From: Lachnospiraceae bacterium AC3007
Lineage (GTDB): Bacteria > Bacillota > Clostridia > Lachnospirales > Lachnospiraceae
Length of the DNA: 64,000 nucleotides
Assembly (NCBI GenBank): GCA_000621405.1
Contig: JHYK01000014.1
Location: forward strand, 25,204-89,203
Direction of reading: 5' to 3'
The notes under the pieces: generated by a model
What the model was told of the DNA's origin: nothing
Database searches by the model: none
What the model saw: the letters and a program-made list of their open reading frames with translations, nothing else
Shown: positions 1 through 9,649 of the stretch, in pieces
Layout of the letters: each line of letters begins with the position of its first letter
Numbering within the stretch: the first letter of the stretch is position 1
Position numbers and translations under genes: made by a program

Positions 1-384
1 TATGCACATAAGGACGAGATCAAGCCGATCCCTGAGCTCAATATCTTCGTGCACCATGATGCGAAGCGGGTCTCCAGCTATATGAAGCAGGCCGACATGT
101 GCATCACGAGCCAGGGGCGCACCATCTTCGAGCTGGCCTCCATGGGCGTGCCGGCTATCGTCCTTGCGCAGAACGAGCGGGAGGCGGAGCATGTATTTGC
201 AGGCATGAACAACGGCTTCATCAATCTCGGCATCGGAGAGAAGGTCGATACCATCACGATAATCAAGACGATAATGTGGCTCGCGGATATGCCGCATGTC
301 AGGGCCGAGATGAGAGATCTGCAGCTCTCAAAGAAGTTTGAGAAGGGACAGGAGAGAGTCATAAGGCTTTTGCTGAATGATTAA
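1..384 (+). CDS. PseG/SpsG-like nucleotide-sugar processing protein, C-terminal part
   Basis: The reading frame is open from the first base, so the gene starts outside the window; 127 C-terminal residues are present. The segment GRTIFELASMGVPAIVL, preceded by ADMCITSQ, is typical of the C-terminal Rossmann half of PseG/SpsG-type proteins (GT28-like fold), which act in making modified nonulosonic or spore-coat sugars. In that family this region binds the nucleotide part of the substrate. It ends 18 bases before the next glycosyltransferase gene and is read in the same direction, so it is probably part of the polysaccharide operon. Because the N-terminal domain is not visible, a fused cytidylyltransferase cannot be excluded. 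Confidence 0.6.
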   Translation, partial: YAHKDEIKPIPELNIFVHHDAKRVSSYMKQADMCITSQGRTIFELASMGVPAIVLAQNEREAEHVFAGMNNGFINLGIGEKVDTITIIKTIMWLADMPHVRAEMRDLQLSKKFEKGQERVIRLLLND

Positions 385-402
385 GGAGAAAAAAGCGACA
401 GC

Positions 403-1632
403 ATGAAGGCAGCCATAATCAATACGGTCATAGGCACCGGAAGTGTCGGAAGAGTGGCTTTGGGCACGGCCGACGAGATAATATCAAACGGCGGAGAGGC
501 CCTTCTCTGCAGGGGAAGAGGCGAGGCCGTAAAGGGATATGACAATTACCGCATAGGCTCGGATCCGGACATGTTCTGGCACGGGATCATGACGCGGATC
601 ACCGACAGGCACGGACTGTACAGCAGGGGAGCGACCCAGCGCCTTATAAAAAGGCTTACGGAATATGATCCGGATGTGATACAACTCCACAATGTCCATG
701 GATATTATGTCAACTACCCGATGCTCTTTGACTGGCTGAAGACATGCAATAAGCCTATAGTCTGGACTCTCCATGACTGCTGGTCCTTTACCGGACACTG
801 CGCGCATTATGAATACTGCGGCTGTGACAGGTGGGAGAGCGAAGAAGGCTGCGCGCTCTGTCCGCAGAAGAGCGAATATCCCGCATCCTTCATAAAGGAT
901 GCTTCCCGGCATAACTATCTCGTGAAAAAGGACAGCTTCACAGGCGTCCCCAATCTTCATATAGTCACCCCCTCAAACTGGCTGAAACACACACTGTCCC
1001 GCTCTTTCTTAAAGGACTATCCCGTAAGTGTCATCAATACCGGCATAGATATGGAGCTCTTTAACCCTGAGCATGCGAAGAGCTCAAAGCTTAAGGAAAA
1101 GCACGAGATCAAGGATGAGACGGTGATACTCGGGATTGCCAATCCCTGGCGTGAGACCAAGGGACTGTATGATTTCAGGGAACTCTATGAGAAGCTTGAA
1201 GCGAAGGCTCCCGGCAGATACAGGATAGTCATGATAGGTCTCAAACCCTCTCAGGCCGAGGAGATGCCTGAAGGGATCATAAGACTCGGACACACCGAGA
1301 GCGTAAGAGAGCTTGCGGAATGGTACGGGCTCTCGGATATTTATGTAAACCTTACCTACGGGGATACCTTCCCCACGACCAATATAGAAGCTCTTGCCTG
1401 CGGGACTCCGGTCATCACCTACAATGCCGGCGGAAGCGGCGAAGCGCTGGACGATAAGTGCGGAAGGGTAGTGGAAAGAGGAGACCTGGATGCCGTAGTG
1501 TCTGCCATAGAAGAGCTCGAAGACCTTGCAAAAAGCGGGGAGGATATGACGTCCGTTTGTGCTGATAAGGCGCAGAACTATCGCAAGCAGGACAGATACA
1601 GAGATTATTATGAGCTTTATCAAAAGATTTAG
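403..1632 (+). CDS. Glycosyltransferase, GT4 type (WcaC-like)
   Basis: A 409-residue GT-B glycosyltransferase, predicted to act at the inner face of the membrane and add a sugar to a lipid-linked polysaccharide precursor. The first half carries the segment VWTLHDCWSFTGHCAHYEYC followed by several more cysteines, a pattern known from colanic-acid-type WcaC-like transferases. The second half has the GT4 donor-binding region: GDTFPTTNIEALACGTPVI followed by a GGSGE turn. A GGAG sequence lies about 14 bases before the start, which is a long spacing. The 3' end overlaps the next gene by 23 bases, pointing to translational coupling. Donor and acceptor sugars cannot be told from sequence. Confidence 0.85.
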   Translation: MKAAIINTVIGTGSVGRVALGTADEIISNGGEALLCRGRGEAVKGYDNYRIGSDPDMFWHGIMTRITDRHGLYSRGATQRLIKRLTEYDPDVIQLHNVHGYYVNYPMLFDWLKTCNKPIVWTLHDCWSFTGHCAHYEYCGCDRWESEEGCALCPQKSEYPASFIKDASRHNYLVKKDSFTGVPNLHIVTPSNWLKHTLSRSFLKDYPVSVINTGIDMELFNPEHAKSSKLKEKHEIKDETVILGIANPWRETKGLYDFRELYEKLEAKAPGRYRIVMIGLKPSQAEEMPEGIIRLGHTESVRELAEWYGLSDIYVNLTYGDTFPTTNIEALACGTPVITYNAGGSGEALDDKCGRVVERGDLDAVVSAIEELEDLAKSGEDMTSVCADKAQNYRKQDRYRDYYELYQKI

Positions 1633-2959
1633 GAATTCCATAGTTGCCATGCTCGCCCTTATCATGTACGCGTCGTGCATGGCGGCGCTTTTTTTGCTTC
1701 TGGGGATAGAGAACTGGCAGATCCTGGGGCTCTCCCGTACTTCGATAATGATGGCATTTACCTTCGTCGTCATGGGCTTTCTGCTTGTGCGGGCCTACGG
1801 CGGATATAATGTCGGTGTCAGGAAATCACGTCCCATAGTCATCTCACTCTCCATAGCGATCGTCATGGATGATATCCTGACCTACCTTGTCCTCGTCATC
1901 ATGAACACGAATGATGAGAACGGAAGGATGATAAGATTCTCGTCGCTCGGCTTTCTGGTACTTGCGATACTCATACAGATCGTCGTTATCACTATCTTCA
2001 CCTATGTCGGCAACGCCTTTTATTTCGCTGTCAATCCCGCCGAAAAGACTCTTATCGTGACCGGGAGCGAAGACGAGCAGGAGAAGATCAGGGCCGCTGT
2101 GGGGATATTCCACAGGAGATACAGTATCACGGAGGGCGCAGTCGCTTCCGACCCTGATACAGAGCGGAAGATAGACGAAGTAGACAGCGTCTTCTTCTAT
2201 GATGTGCCGAAAGAAAGGCTCGATCAGCTTACCGAGATATGCTACAGAAGGAAGAAGTCAGTTTACATAAATCCTAACATCGCCGACATCCTCCTTCATT
2301 CCGGAAGGGAGCAGTTTTTCTCGGATCTGCCGTTCTATCACTCGGAGGCGCACAGGATGACCTTCGAGCAGAGGGTGATAAAAAGGCTCGGAGATATCGC
2401 CATCTCGGCTCTGGGGCTTATCATCACTTCCCCGCTGTTCCTTATCGCGGCCGTCACCATAAAAAAAGAGGATGGCGGATCTGTATTTTTCAGGCAGGAG
2501 AGAGCCACGGTCGGAGGAAAGGTCTTTCGCATAATTAAATTCAGGACCATGAAGGAGGATGCGAAGATAGCTTCTGCCACAAAGGATGATGACAGGATCA
2601 CAAAGACCGGCAGGTGGCTCAGAAAATACCGCATAGACGAGCTGCCGCAGCTTGTGAACATACTTAAAGGAGACATGAGCCTTGTGGGTCCGAGGCCCGA
2701 GATGCTCAAAAATGTCGAAGAATACACGGCGGATCTTCCCGAATTCCGCTACAGGCTCAGGATGAAGGCCGGTCTTACCGGATATGCGCAGGTAATGGGC
2801 AAATACAACACCACAAGCCGTGACAAGCTGATACTGGATCTTATGTACATAGAGAATTTCAGCATCGCGAACGATATCAGGATACTGCTGCAGACGGTGA
2901 CGGTCTTATTCTCCGCTGAAGAATCCACGGAGGCCTTTGATGATGAGCCGGGAAAATGA
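1610..2959 (+). CDS. Polyprenyl-phosphate sugar-1-phosphate transferase
   Basis: A 449-residue membrane protein of the bacterial sugar transferase family (PF02397 type), the enzyme that starts repeat-unit synthesis by moving a sugar-1-phosphate onto undecaprenyl phosphate. About four hydrophobic segments occupy residues 5-140, followed by a soluble linker and the catalytic domain. The catalytic part shows a membrane-dipping helix (ALGLIITSPLFLIAAVTI), the FRQERATVGGKVFRIIKFRTM stretch, the DELPQL dyad and SLVGPRPE. The frame is open further upstream, to 1559, but ATG 1610 gives the expected N terminus just before the first membrane helix. It overlaps both neighbours. This is the probable committing step of the operon. 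Confidence 0.9.
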   Translation: MSFIKRFRNSIVAMLALIMYASCMAALFLLLGIENWQILGLSRTSIMMAFTFVVMGFLLVRAYGGYNVGVRKSRPIVISLSIAIVMDDILTYLVLVIMNTNDENGRMIRFSSLGFLVLAILIQIVVITIFTYVGNAFYFAVNPAEKTLIVTGSEDEQEKIRAAVGIFHRRYSITEGAVASDPDTERKIDEVDSVFFYDVPKERLDQLTEICYRRKKSVYINPNIADILLHSGREQFFSDLPFYHSEAHRMTFEQRVIKRLGDIAISALGLIITSPLFLIAAVTIKKEDGGSVFFRQERATVGGKVFRIIKFRTMKEDAKIASATKDDDRITKTGRWLRKYRIDELPQLVNILKGDMSLVGPRPEMLKNVEEYTADLPEFRYRLRMKAGLTGYAQVMGKYNTTSRDKLILDLMYIENFSIANDIRILLQTVTVLFSAEESTEAFDDEPGK

Positions 2960-3722
2960 CGGGAAGCGCGAAGGAGTAAGGGTTTCTGTCATCACGGTCT
3001 GCCTGAACGCTGCCGATACGATAGGGCGCACCATAGAGTCAGTGCTGTCCCAGACATATGAGGGGCCTTACGAATACATCATCAAGGACGGCGGCTCGAC
3101 GGATGATACGCTTAAGATCGCAGAGTCCTATAAGGAGAGCTTCCTTGAGAAGGGGCTCGATTACAGGATAGAGAGCTTCCCTGACAGTGGCATATATGAT
3201 GCGATGAATCAGGGCATCGACCTTGCCACGGGCGAGCTTATAGGGATAATAAACGCAGACGACATCTACGAGAAGGACTGCCTTAAGATCGTGGTCGATA
3301 GATATGAGAGCACCGGCTTTGATCTCTGCTTCGGAGACATACGCATGATCCTCCCCTCGGGCAGGACCTTTGTCAAAAAGGCAAGACTCCGCAGATACAC
3401 GACATCGAGGGACTGGAACCATCCTACGCAGTTTGTCACCAAAAAGACCTACGGCAGGTTCCGCTTCAGATGCCTCAATATCTCGGACGATATGGATCTG
3501 TACTTTGCGGTAAAGAAGAGCGGGGCGAAGATCGAGGTGATAGGAGAGGTGCTGGCGGACTTTACGATGGGAGGCGTCTCATCAAAGATACCGCTGTCCG
3601 AGATACCCGAGAGGATATCGAGGCGCTACGAGGTATACAGGCACAACGGCTACAGCAGGGCTTATATTTTCGAGTGCGTGGCTTTTGAACTTATAAAATA
3701 TCTGGGTGCAAGGTTCGGCTGA
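2940..3722 (+). CDS. Glycosyltransferase family 2
   Basis: A GT-A fold family 2 transferase of about 260 residues. VSVITVCLNAADTIGRTIES and IIKDGGSTDDT form the nucleotide-binding start, and GELIGIINADDIY contains the DxD-like metal site. The C-terminal part (WNHPTQFVTKKTYG, DDMDLYF) matches the acceptor side seen in WcaA/WcaE-like enzymes. A TTG at 2937 and ATGs at 2940 and 2943 are all possible starts; 2940 is chosen. All three lie inside the preceding gene, so expression is probably coupled. Its role is to extend the lipid-linked oligosaccharide; the exact sugar is unknown. Confidence 0.85.
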   Translation: MMSRENDGKREGVRVSVITVCLNAADTIGRTIESVLSQTYEGPYEYIIKDGGSTDDTLKIAESYKESFLEKGLDYRIESFPDSGIYDAMNQGIDLATGELIGIINADDIYEKDCLKIVVDRYESTGFDLCFGDIRMILPSGRTFVKKARLRRYTTSRDWNHPTQFVTKKTYGRFRFRCLNISDDMDLYFAVKKSGAKIEVIGEVLADFTMGGVSSKIPLSEIPERISRRYEVYRHNGYSRAYIFECVAFELIKYLGARFG

Positions 3723-3725
3723 TAT

Positions 3726-4907
3726 ATGATAAGGACACTGACCTTTTTTTCAAATTATTTCAATCATCATCAGAAAGCCCTTTGTGATGAGCTCTACGCC
3801 CGTCTTAAGGAGGGCTTTTGTTTTGTGGAGACCGAGCCCATGGAGGACTTCAGGTCGAAGATGGGCTGGGGGAAAGAAGATATCCCGCCTTATGTCTTAA
3901 AAAGCCATGAAAGCGATGAAGCAAACCGGCGCGCCATGGAGCTTGCTCTCTCTTCGGATGTCGTCGTGATGGGGACAGCCCCCGAGAGTTTTATAAAAGA
4001 AAGACTTGAAAAAGACGGCCTCACATTCCGTTATTCGGAGCGTCCGCTGAAGGAAGGAAGATGGAAGATATTTGTTCCTTATCTGGCGAAAAAATTTTAT
4101 GTAAACCATATCAAAAACAGAAAGCGCCCTATATATTGTCTCTGCGCCGGCGCCTTCGTATCTTCCGATTACAGATTCCTTCTGGATTCCTATAAGGATA
4201 AATGCTACAAATTCGGCTATTTCCCGTTCCCGGAGAGCAGAAGCTTCGAGGAGATATCTGCACTCAAGCATCAAAGTGACCGGATCAGGATATTGTGGTG
4301 CGGCAGATTCCTGAGACTGAAGAGGGCTGACCTGCTTATAAGGGCTGCGGCCGGTGCCCGGGATCACGGATATGATTTTGATCTGGAGTTCGTGGGCGAG
4401 GGAGAAGAGGAAGAGAAGCTCAGATCTCTGGTTAAGGAGCTGGGACTTTCTGACTGCACGACGTTCAAGGGCTACATGTCTCCTAAGGACACAAGGGATG
4501 AGATGGCATCCGCCGATATCTACGTATGCACTTCAAATAAGCTCGAGGGCTGGGGGTCTGTCATCTATGAGGGTCTGGCATCAGGCTGCGCCGTGATCGC
4601 GACTTCCAAAGCCGGAGCGACGCCCTTCCTTGTTGAAGAAGGAAAGACTGGATATGTCTTCAGATCGGATGACGCAAAGAGCCTTCAGGAAAAGCTTGAG
4701 GCGTGCCTTAAGGATATGGACAGAGCGCGTTCGATGGGAGAGAGGGCCTACAGGCTCATGCAGGAGTCATGGAACCCGCATACTGCAGCCGAACGCCTTG
4801 TTGCGGTATCCGACAGACTTCTTGAGGGCGAGAGGTTTTATTTCCCTGAAGGCCCCATGAGCGAGGCCTCCGTGATGTATGAGGACTGGTATGACAGGCG
4901 AGGGTAG
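3726..4907 (+). CDS. Glycosyltransferase, GT4 type
   Basis: A 393-residue GT-B protein. The C-terminal donor domain is clear: RILWCGRFLRLKRADLLI, then DIYVCTSNKLEGWGSVIYEG and LASGCAVIATSKAGATPFLV, with the E-x7-E-like arrangement of GT4 enzymes. The N-terminal half opens with TLTFFSNYFNHHQKALCDEL, a pattern seen in capsule-type transferases. The gene begins only 3 bases after the preceding stop and overlaps the next gene, so it sits inside the operon. The acceptor is unknown. Confidence 0.85.
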   Translation: MIRTLTFFSNYFNHHQKALCDELYARLKEGFCFVETEPMEDFRSKMGWGKEDIPPYVLKSHESDEANRRAMELALSSDVVVMGTAPESFIKERLEKDGLTFRYSERPLKEGRWKIFVPYLAKKFYVNHIKNRKRPIYCLCAGAFVSSDYRFLLDSYKDKCYKFGYFPFPESRSFEEISALKHQSDRIRILWCGRFLRLKRADLLIRAAAGARDHGYDFDLEFVGEGEEEEKLRSLVKELGLSDCTTFKGYMSPKDTRDEMASADIYVCTSNKLEGWGSVIYEGLASGCAVIATSKAGATPFLVEEGKTGYVFRSDDAKSLQEKLEACLKDMDRARSMGERAYRLMQESWNPHTAAERLVAVSDRLLEGERFYFPEGPMSEASVMYEDWYDRRG

Positions 4908-6012
4908 GAAGAAGATAGTATATCTTATGGAATATCCGATCGATCTTCCGGGCGGAGCCCAGATGTCGACTCTTTCCATCTGTGAGGGACTCTGCAGGCA
5001 TCCGGAATACGGATACGATCCCGTGGTCATATGCCCGTTGCTGCTTAAGCATAAGCCATCCGACTACCCATTTAAGATAAGGGAGTATCCGATGGGAGAG
5101 AGCAGGATCAGGAATCTTCTTATCAGGATACGGGCATTTAAGAGGATCATAAAAGAGGAACAGCCGTATCTTATACACATCGAGATGCAGGAGAGCCTCA
5201 TAACGTACGGATTCATAAGGAAGAGCTTTCGCGACATACCGTATGTCTTTACCGACAGGGGCCTTATGACCGGTTACAGGAAGCGGAGCAGGTTTTTCAT
5301 GGATCCCGCGCTGAGGGACGCTAAGATGATGATAACCACGACCTCCTATAACAGGAAGCTCTGGGAGGAGGGGTCGTCGATAAGGCCGCTTACCGTAATA
5401 CACAATACCATCTCGTCCGAATACTTCGGCTCCTATGACGAGTCAAAAAGAACGGAGCATGTAAGGCCGGTGATAGGGCTTGCGGGCAGGATCTGTGTCG
5501 AAAAGGACTGGCCCTTTGCCTGCGACTTCATAGATGCGCTCGCTGCAGACGGCTTTGAATTTGACGTACATATAGTGCTCTCGACCTTTGAGCCGGGTGA
5601 TGACAGGGAAGCAGAGCGGATACTGGGGCGGCTTAAGAATGCAGTCGGCGAAGAACATGTGCTCTTTCAGCTCAACCTTACGCAGAAGGAGATGTCCGAG
5701 TACTATTACGGCGTCGACATCTTCCTTATGACGAGCTGTTTCGAATCCTTCGGCAAGGCTGCGGTGGAGGCTATGAGCCGGAAATGCGCCATAGTATCGA
5801 CCATGGCCGGAGGCCTGCCCGAGGTGGTGGCCCTTAAGGAGAATCTCTACTCCAAAGATACCGTGGAACGGGGAGTCTTCAGGATCAGGCAGCTTGCGGG
5901 CGACCCCGCGCTCCTTAAGGAGCAGCAGGAGTATTATTACCGCAGATATCTCGATAATTATACAGAGGACAGATACATCAAAGAGCATGTGAGGCTTTAT
6001 GATGAGTACTAG
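4891..6012 (+). CDS. Glycosyltransferase, GT4 type
   Basis: A GT4-type transferase of about 373 residues. IVYLMEYPIDLPGGAQMSTL is the usual first strand and glycine-rich loop; the donor side has FLMTSCFESFGKAAVEAMS followed by CAIVSTMAGGLPEVV. Two ATGs are possible, 4879 and 4891; the second is preferred because a GAGG lies a few bases before it. Both starts lie inside the end of the previous gene, and the 3' end overlaps the flippase gene by 14 bases, so it belongs to the same coupled operon. Substrate is not predictable. Confidence 0.83.
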   Translation: MTGEGRKKIVYLMEYPIDLPGGAQMSTLSICEGLCRHPEYGYDPVVICPLLLKHKPSDYPFKIREYPMGESRIRNLLIRIRAFKRIIKEEQPYLIHIEMQESLITYGFIRKSFRDIPYVFTDRGLMTGYRKRSRFFMDPALRDAKMMITTTSYNRKLWEEGSSIRPLTVIHNTISSEYFGSYDESKRTEHVRPVIGLAGRICVEKDWPFACDFIDALAADGFEFDVHIVLSTFEPGDDREAERILGRLKNAVGEEHVLFQLNLTQKEMSEYYYGVDIFLMTSCFESFGKAAVEAMSRKCAIVSTMAGGLPEVVALKENLYSKDTVERGVFRIRQLAGDPALLKEQQEYYYRRYLDNYTEDRYIKEHVRLYDEY

Positions 6013-7453
6013 AGATGCAAAGGAAAAGGAAGGAAGCAGTACCGTAAAGGGGTTTTTGTCTTATTTCTACGGTAACTTCGTGGTCCTTATCCTGGGTTTT
6101 GCCCAGACTCCTCTTCTCACGCGCATACTTTCCACCGGCGAATTCGGCAAGAGCGGCATGTTCGAGACTGCCGTCACGGTCATATACATATTCTCGATCA
6201 TCGGTCTGGATCAGGCCTATATCCGTTTTTATTATGAGCCCGATATAGACAGGAGAGCGCTGCTTCGGCGCTGCATCACTCCGTCGCTGTTGATACTTGC
6301 GGGGCTTTCTGTCATCTATATCGTCTTCTCGGATATAGCAAACGGATTCCTTTTCGGCTCCGGCGGGGCGGATGTCACGGCTCTTGTGATAATCTACGCC
6401 TTTATCTCCGTATTTGAGAGATTCTTCTTCCTTGATGTAAGGATGCAGCAGAACGGGAAGCTCTATTCCAATATCAATATAATCGAGAAGGTGCTCTCCA
6501 TCCTCACGATAATCGCTGCTTTCCTGATGATAGGCAATGATTTTCGCGTGGGCCTGCTGTCGCTTGCGATACCGTGGGGCATTACGACGACTTTCCTGGT
6601 GATAAGATATTTTGTCCGCCGCGGCAGCGAAGCTAAGGGGCACACAGCCCCGTCCTACAGGGCGCTCATATCCTACGGGGCTCCTTTCATCACGGTCCTT
6701 CTCATGGAATGGGCGCTGTCGTCCTGTGACAGGATAGCGCTGAGACAGTTTGCGGATTTTGAAGAGCTTGGGATCTATGATTCCGCAATGAAGATAATAG
6801 TCCTGCTGCTTACCTTCAAGAATACCTTCATAGCCTACTGGTCGCCTGTTGCGATGGAGCGCTTTGAGTCGGGCAGGGATGAGGAGAATAAGACCTTTTT
6901 CCGCCGCGCGTATGAATACGTGGTATTTCTGGGCATTTTGGCGGCTGCCTTCCTTATCCTTTTAAGGAGAGTGATAGTCCTTCTTCTGGGCTCCTCCTAC
7001 AGGAGCGCGGAGTCCGTGATCCCATTCCTTACTCTGATGCCTGTCTTTGCGATAATGTTTGAGATCACGGTGCAGAGCATCAAATATACGAAAAAGGGCA
7101 GATACCTGAACATTGCAAGTCTCCTTGCACTTATTTCAAATATAGCGGGAAACCTCTATCTGGTGCCTCTTCTCGGTGGGCTCGGAGCCGCCATAACCAC
7201 AGGACTGTCCTACATCATCTATTTCGTGACAGGCTCGTACTTTGCTGAGAAATGTATAAATATAGGGTATAATTACAAAAAGACCTCGTTCTACGCAGCC
7301 CTTATGATCGCATACTGCGCTGAGGCAGCATTCGTGAACGATGTCCTTGTGGATACAGTCTGCGGCATCGTCATCATTGCGTGCGCCGCGATATGCGACA
7401 GGGACAAGATCGCAGAGATCACAGGATATGCAAAAAACATCATCAAAAAATAA
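5999..7453 (+). CDS. Polysaccharide flippase (Wzx/MVF type)
   Basis: A 484-residue protein with about 12-14 hydrophobic helices along its whole length, starting with GFLSYFYGNFVVLILGFAQT, the usual first helix of the polysaccharide biosynthesis (MOP superfamily) exporters. The FGKSGMFETAVTVIYIFSII segment and the later YGAPFITVLLMEWALSSCDR segment are also typical. Such proteins flip the undecaprenyl-linked repeat unit across the membrane. Two adjacent ATGs exist (5999 and 6002). It overlaps the preceding transferase by 14 bases and the following gene by 26 bases. Confidence 0.85.
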   Translation: MMSTRDAKEKEGSSTVKGFLSYFYGNFVVLILGFAQTPLLTRILSTGEFGKSGMFETAVTVIYIFSIIGLDQAYIRFYYEPDIDRRALLRRCITPSLLILAGLSVIYIVFSDIANGFLFGSGGADVTALVIIYAFISVFERFFFLDVRMQQNGKLYSNINIIEKVLSILTIIAAFLMIGNDFRVGLLSLAIPWGITTTFLVIRYFVRRGSEAKGHTAPSYRALISYGAPFITVLLMEWALSSCDRIALRQFADFEELGIYDSAMKIIVLLLTFKNTFIAYWSPVAMERFESGRDEENKTFFRRAYEYVVFLGILAAAFLILLRRVIVLLLGSSYRSAESVIPFLTLMPVFAIMFEITVQSIKYTKKGRYLNIASLLALISNIAGNLYLVPLLGGLGAAITTGLSYIIYFVTGSYFAEKCINIGYNYKKTSFYAALMIAYCAEAAFVNDVLVDTVCGIVIIACAAICDRDKIAEITGYAKNIIKK

Positions 7454-8138
7454 GATATGGCTCTTCGCCGGTGTCTGTGTCATTCTTTCCATATGGAATG
7501 TCACGGTTTATTTTGCGCATTTTACCGATCATCTGAGGCTTACCGACTACACGGCCGAAGAGCAGCTTCTGTACAATCCGTCATTTGAGGAAGAAGGATA
7601 TGCCGCGGATTCGCTTATCCGGGAGCTTGCAAGAGGCAGAGAGGTGATAGTCCCGAGGGGGCTAAGACCCTACAACGAATATCCGTCCTACGGTCATATG
7701 CATGATGAGGGGAATCCCTTCTCCAGAGAATACTTCTGGGAGAATAACTACACGAAATACTTCACGGAATACGCCTCACAGGTTACTGTGGACGAGTCTC
7801 TTCCCGATCTCTATGAGCTCAACAGGAGACCGATCCCGAAGGCTGTCCTGGAGGAATTCACCCTGCTGGGGCCCGGAAATGACATGATGCGATATGCCCA
7901 TATGGCGGATCATACGGAAGAAGAGGTCTCAAATCAGTTTTATTATACCTATGTCTATACAGTGGATACCTTTTATCCGTATAATTTCTCATCTCCTTCG
8001 GATCTCGGCATATATATCCGGGCCGACGGGCTCAGTGAAGAGGAGAGCCTTGTAGCGATCTGGGATACCGGCGAAAACCTCTATCTCATGGGCAAAAGCT
8101 ACTATGACAGCGCACTTGCCGGGAGGTACGGGACATGA
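7428..8138 (+). CDS. Membrane-anchored extracytoplasmic protein of unknown function
   Basis: 236 residues with one N-terminal membrane anchor (IWLFAGVCVILSIWNVTVYF) and an otherwise soluble, acidic and Tyr/Phe-rich part that should lie outside the membrane. No family was recognised. ATG 7428, preceded by an AGGA-like site inside the flippase gene, is chosen over an upstream frame opening at 7341 because it places the anchor right at the N terminus. The stop codon overlaps the next start in an ATGA, so the gene is coupled to the two polytopic proteins that follow. Context suggests a role in assembling or modifying the surface polysaccharide. Confidence 0.7.
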   Translation: MQKTSSKNKIWLFAGVCVILSIWNVTVYFAHFTDHLRLTDYTAEEQLLYNPSFEEEGYAADSLIRELARGREVIVPRGLRPYNEYPSYGHMHDEGNPFSREYFWENNYTKYFTEYASQVTVDESLPDLYELNRRPIPKAVLEEFTLLGPGNDMMRYAHMADHTEEEVSNQFYYTYVYTVDTFYPYNFSSPSDLGIYIRADGLSEEESLVAIWDTGENLYLMGKSYYDSALAGRYGT

Positions 8139-9649
8139 CTGATCTCCTGCAGCTGGTTGAGTCCCTGTCCGCGGGCTATCTCTTACATCAGACGCTGGTC
8201 ATAGTGATGCTTCACACAGTGGGACTGCTATTCGTATCGGCGTGTGACAGATCCCTTGCCTTTAAGAGATTAAGGGCCGTCCTTGCTTATCCCGCAGGTC
8301 TTGCCCTTTTTGCGGTGACATCCTTCCTCATGCTCTGCCTCGGGATACCCTTTAATACGTATTCCGTCTCGGCAGTCCTTGCAGCAGCCGCTATTGCTTC
8401 CGGAGTATGTCTTATCCGGAGGGGACGTAAAGTTGACATAACTATTATCAGATGCGAAGTCTTTGCCGGAATAGTAAGTATTATCGCGGTCACTGTTATT
8501 GGAATTATGTTAACCTCCAACCCGCTCCACATGGCTCTGGATAATGACAGCCTTTATTATTTCTCCGCATATCCCAATGCCATAGTGAGAGAGGGAAGAT
8601 ATATCAGGTACTTTGATGTATTTCTGACAGATGCCGCGCCTATAGGGAGCATCATACAGACGCTGCCTTATCTCTACAGCTTCTCCGAGACCTTCGCTAT
8701 CCAGTACATGACTGATCTCTGCTTCCTTCTGATATTTGCATCGGCGCTCTATTTTGAACTGTATGATGCGCTCGGAGACAGGGGCTCCCTTATCGCTTCG
8801 CTTGCGGCGACGGCTTTTCTTCTTACTTCTTCGGCCTACCTGACTACGGCGAAATGGGTCATGGCCGGAGTATATTTCATGTCGTTTTTCTTTATCACAG
8901 CGTATACAGCATATTATTCGGGAAAGAAGAGCGCAGGGGGCAAGCCCTGGCTTCTGCTGGCGGTCCTTGCCGTCATGACGTCGATGCTCCGTCAGGAAGG
9001 AGTCGTGCTCACGCTGCTCCTTGTGCTTACGCTCTCTGTCCTTAAGGAATACAAGGGAAAGGAGCTGACGCTGATCTTTCTTGTACCGATGATGGCAGCG
9101 GCTCTGCTCTATTACATCAGAGTGTTTTTGATCCTTGGCGTAAGGCCGCTGTATTCGTTCCTGACGCCCATGAAGGCCTGCGTTATCACGCTTATGACGG
9201 CTTCCGGGATAGTGTATTGTCTTTTCATAAGGGACAGGGTGCAGAAAAGAGAGGCTGTCCTTGCAGCTCTCCCGATCCTTATGGTGCTTGCCGATATCGT
9301 GTTCTTTTTCATGAAACCCTCGGAGTTTCTGGGCGATATGAAGATGTTTTACCTTAATATCAGGATAGGAGCGGGATGGGGGTATTTCGGATACATAGCA
9401 TTTGCTGTATTTGTGATCCTTGTGATAAAGGCCGTGATCAGAAGAGAGAAGGTGTTCCTCATATCTGATTCATTGTATATCTCATATGTGCTTGCGGCCC
9501 TTGTGGTCTCTCTGGGGCGCGGAGATGCCTTAAGGAAAGGCGTCGGAGACTCCGGGAACAGAGTGATGCTGACCGCAGTTCCACTCATAGTATTTGGCAT
9601 GACGCTCAGGTTCTTTTTGCCGAAAGGAGAGCGGGATGAGGATAAATAA
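8135..9649 (+). CDS. Polytopic membrane protein, GT-C-like
   Basis: 504 residues with roughly 12 hydrophobic helices. After the third or fourth helix there is a loop with DNDSLYYFSAYPNAIVREG, similar in layout to the first large loop of GT-C glycosyltransferases, which holds acidic catalytic residues. No exact family was recognised; an O-antigen-polymerase-like role is an alternative. It starts in the ATGA shared with the upstream gene and overlaps the following gene by 14 bases. Role inferred from the operon: transfer or polymerisation of lipid-linked sugars at the outer face of the membrane. Confidence 0.65.
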   Translation: MTDLLQLVESLSAGYLLHQTLVIVMLHTVGLLFVSACDRSLAFKRLRAVLAYPAGLALFAVTSFLMLCLGIPFNTYSVSAVLAAAAIASGVCLIRRGRKVDITIIRCEVFAGIVSIIAVTVIGIMLTSNPLHMALDNDSLYYFSAYPNAIVREGRYIRYFDVFLTDAAPIGSIIQTLPYLYSFSETFAIQYMTDLCFLLIFASALYFELYDALGDRGSLIASLAATAFLLTSSAYLTTAKWVMAGVYFMSFFFITAYTAYYSGKKSAGGKPWLLLAVLAVMTSMLRQEGVVLTLLLVLTLSVLKEYKGKELTLIFLVPMMAAALLYYIRVFLILGVRPLYSFLTPMKACVITLMTASGIVYCLFIRDRVQKREAVLAALPILMVLADIVFFFMKPSEFLGDMKMFYLNIRIGAGWGYFGYIAFAVFVILVIKAVIRREKVFLISDSLYISYVLAALVVSLGRGDALRKGVGDSGNRVMLTAVPLIVFGMTLRFFLPKGERDEDK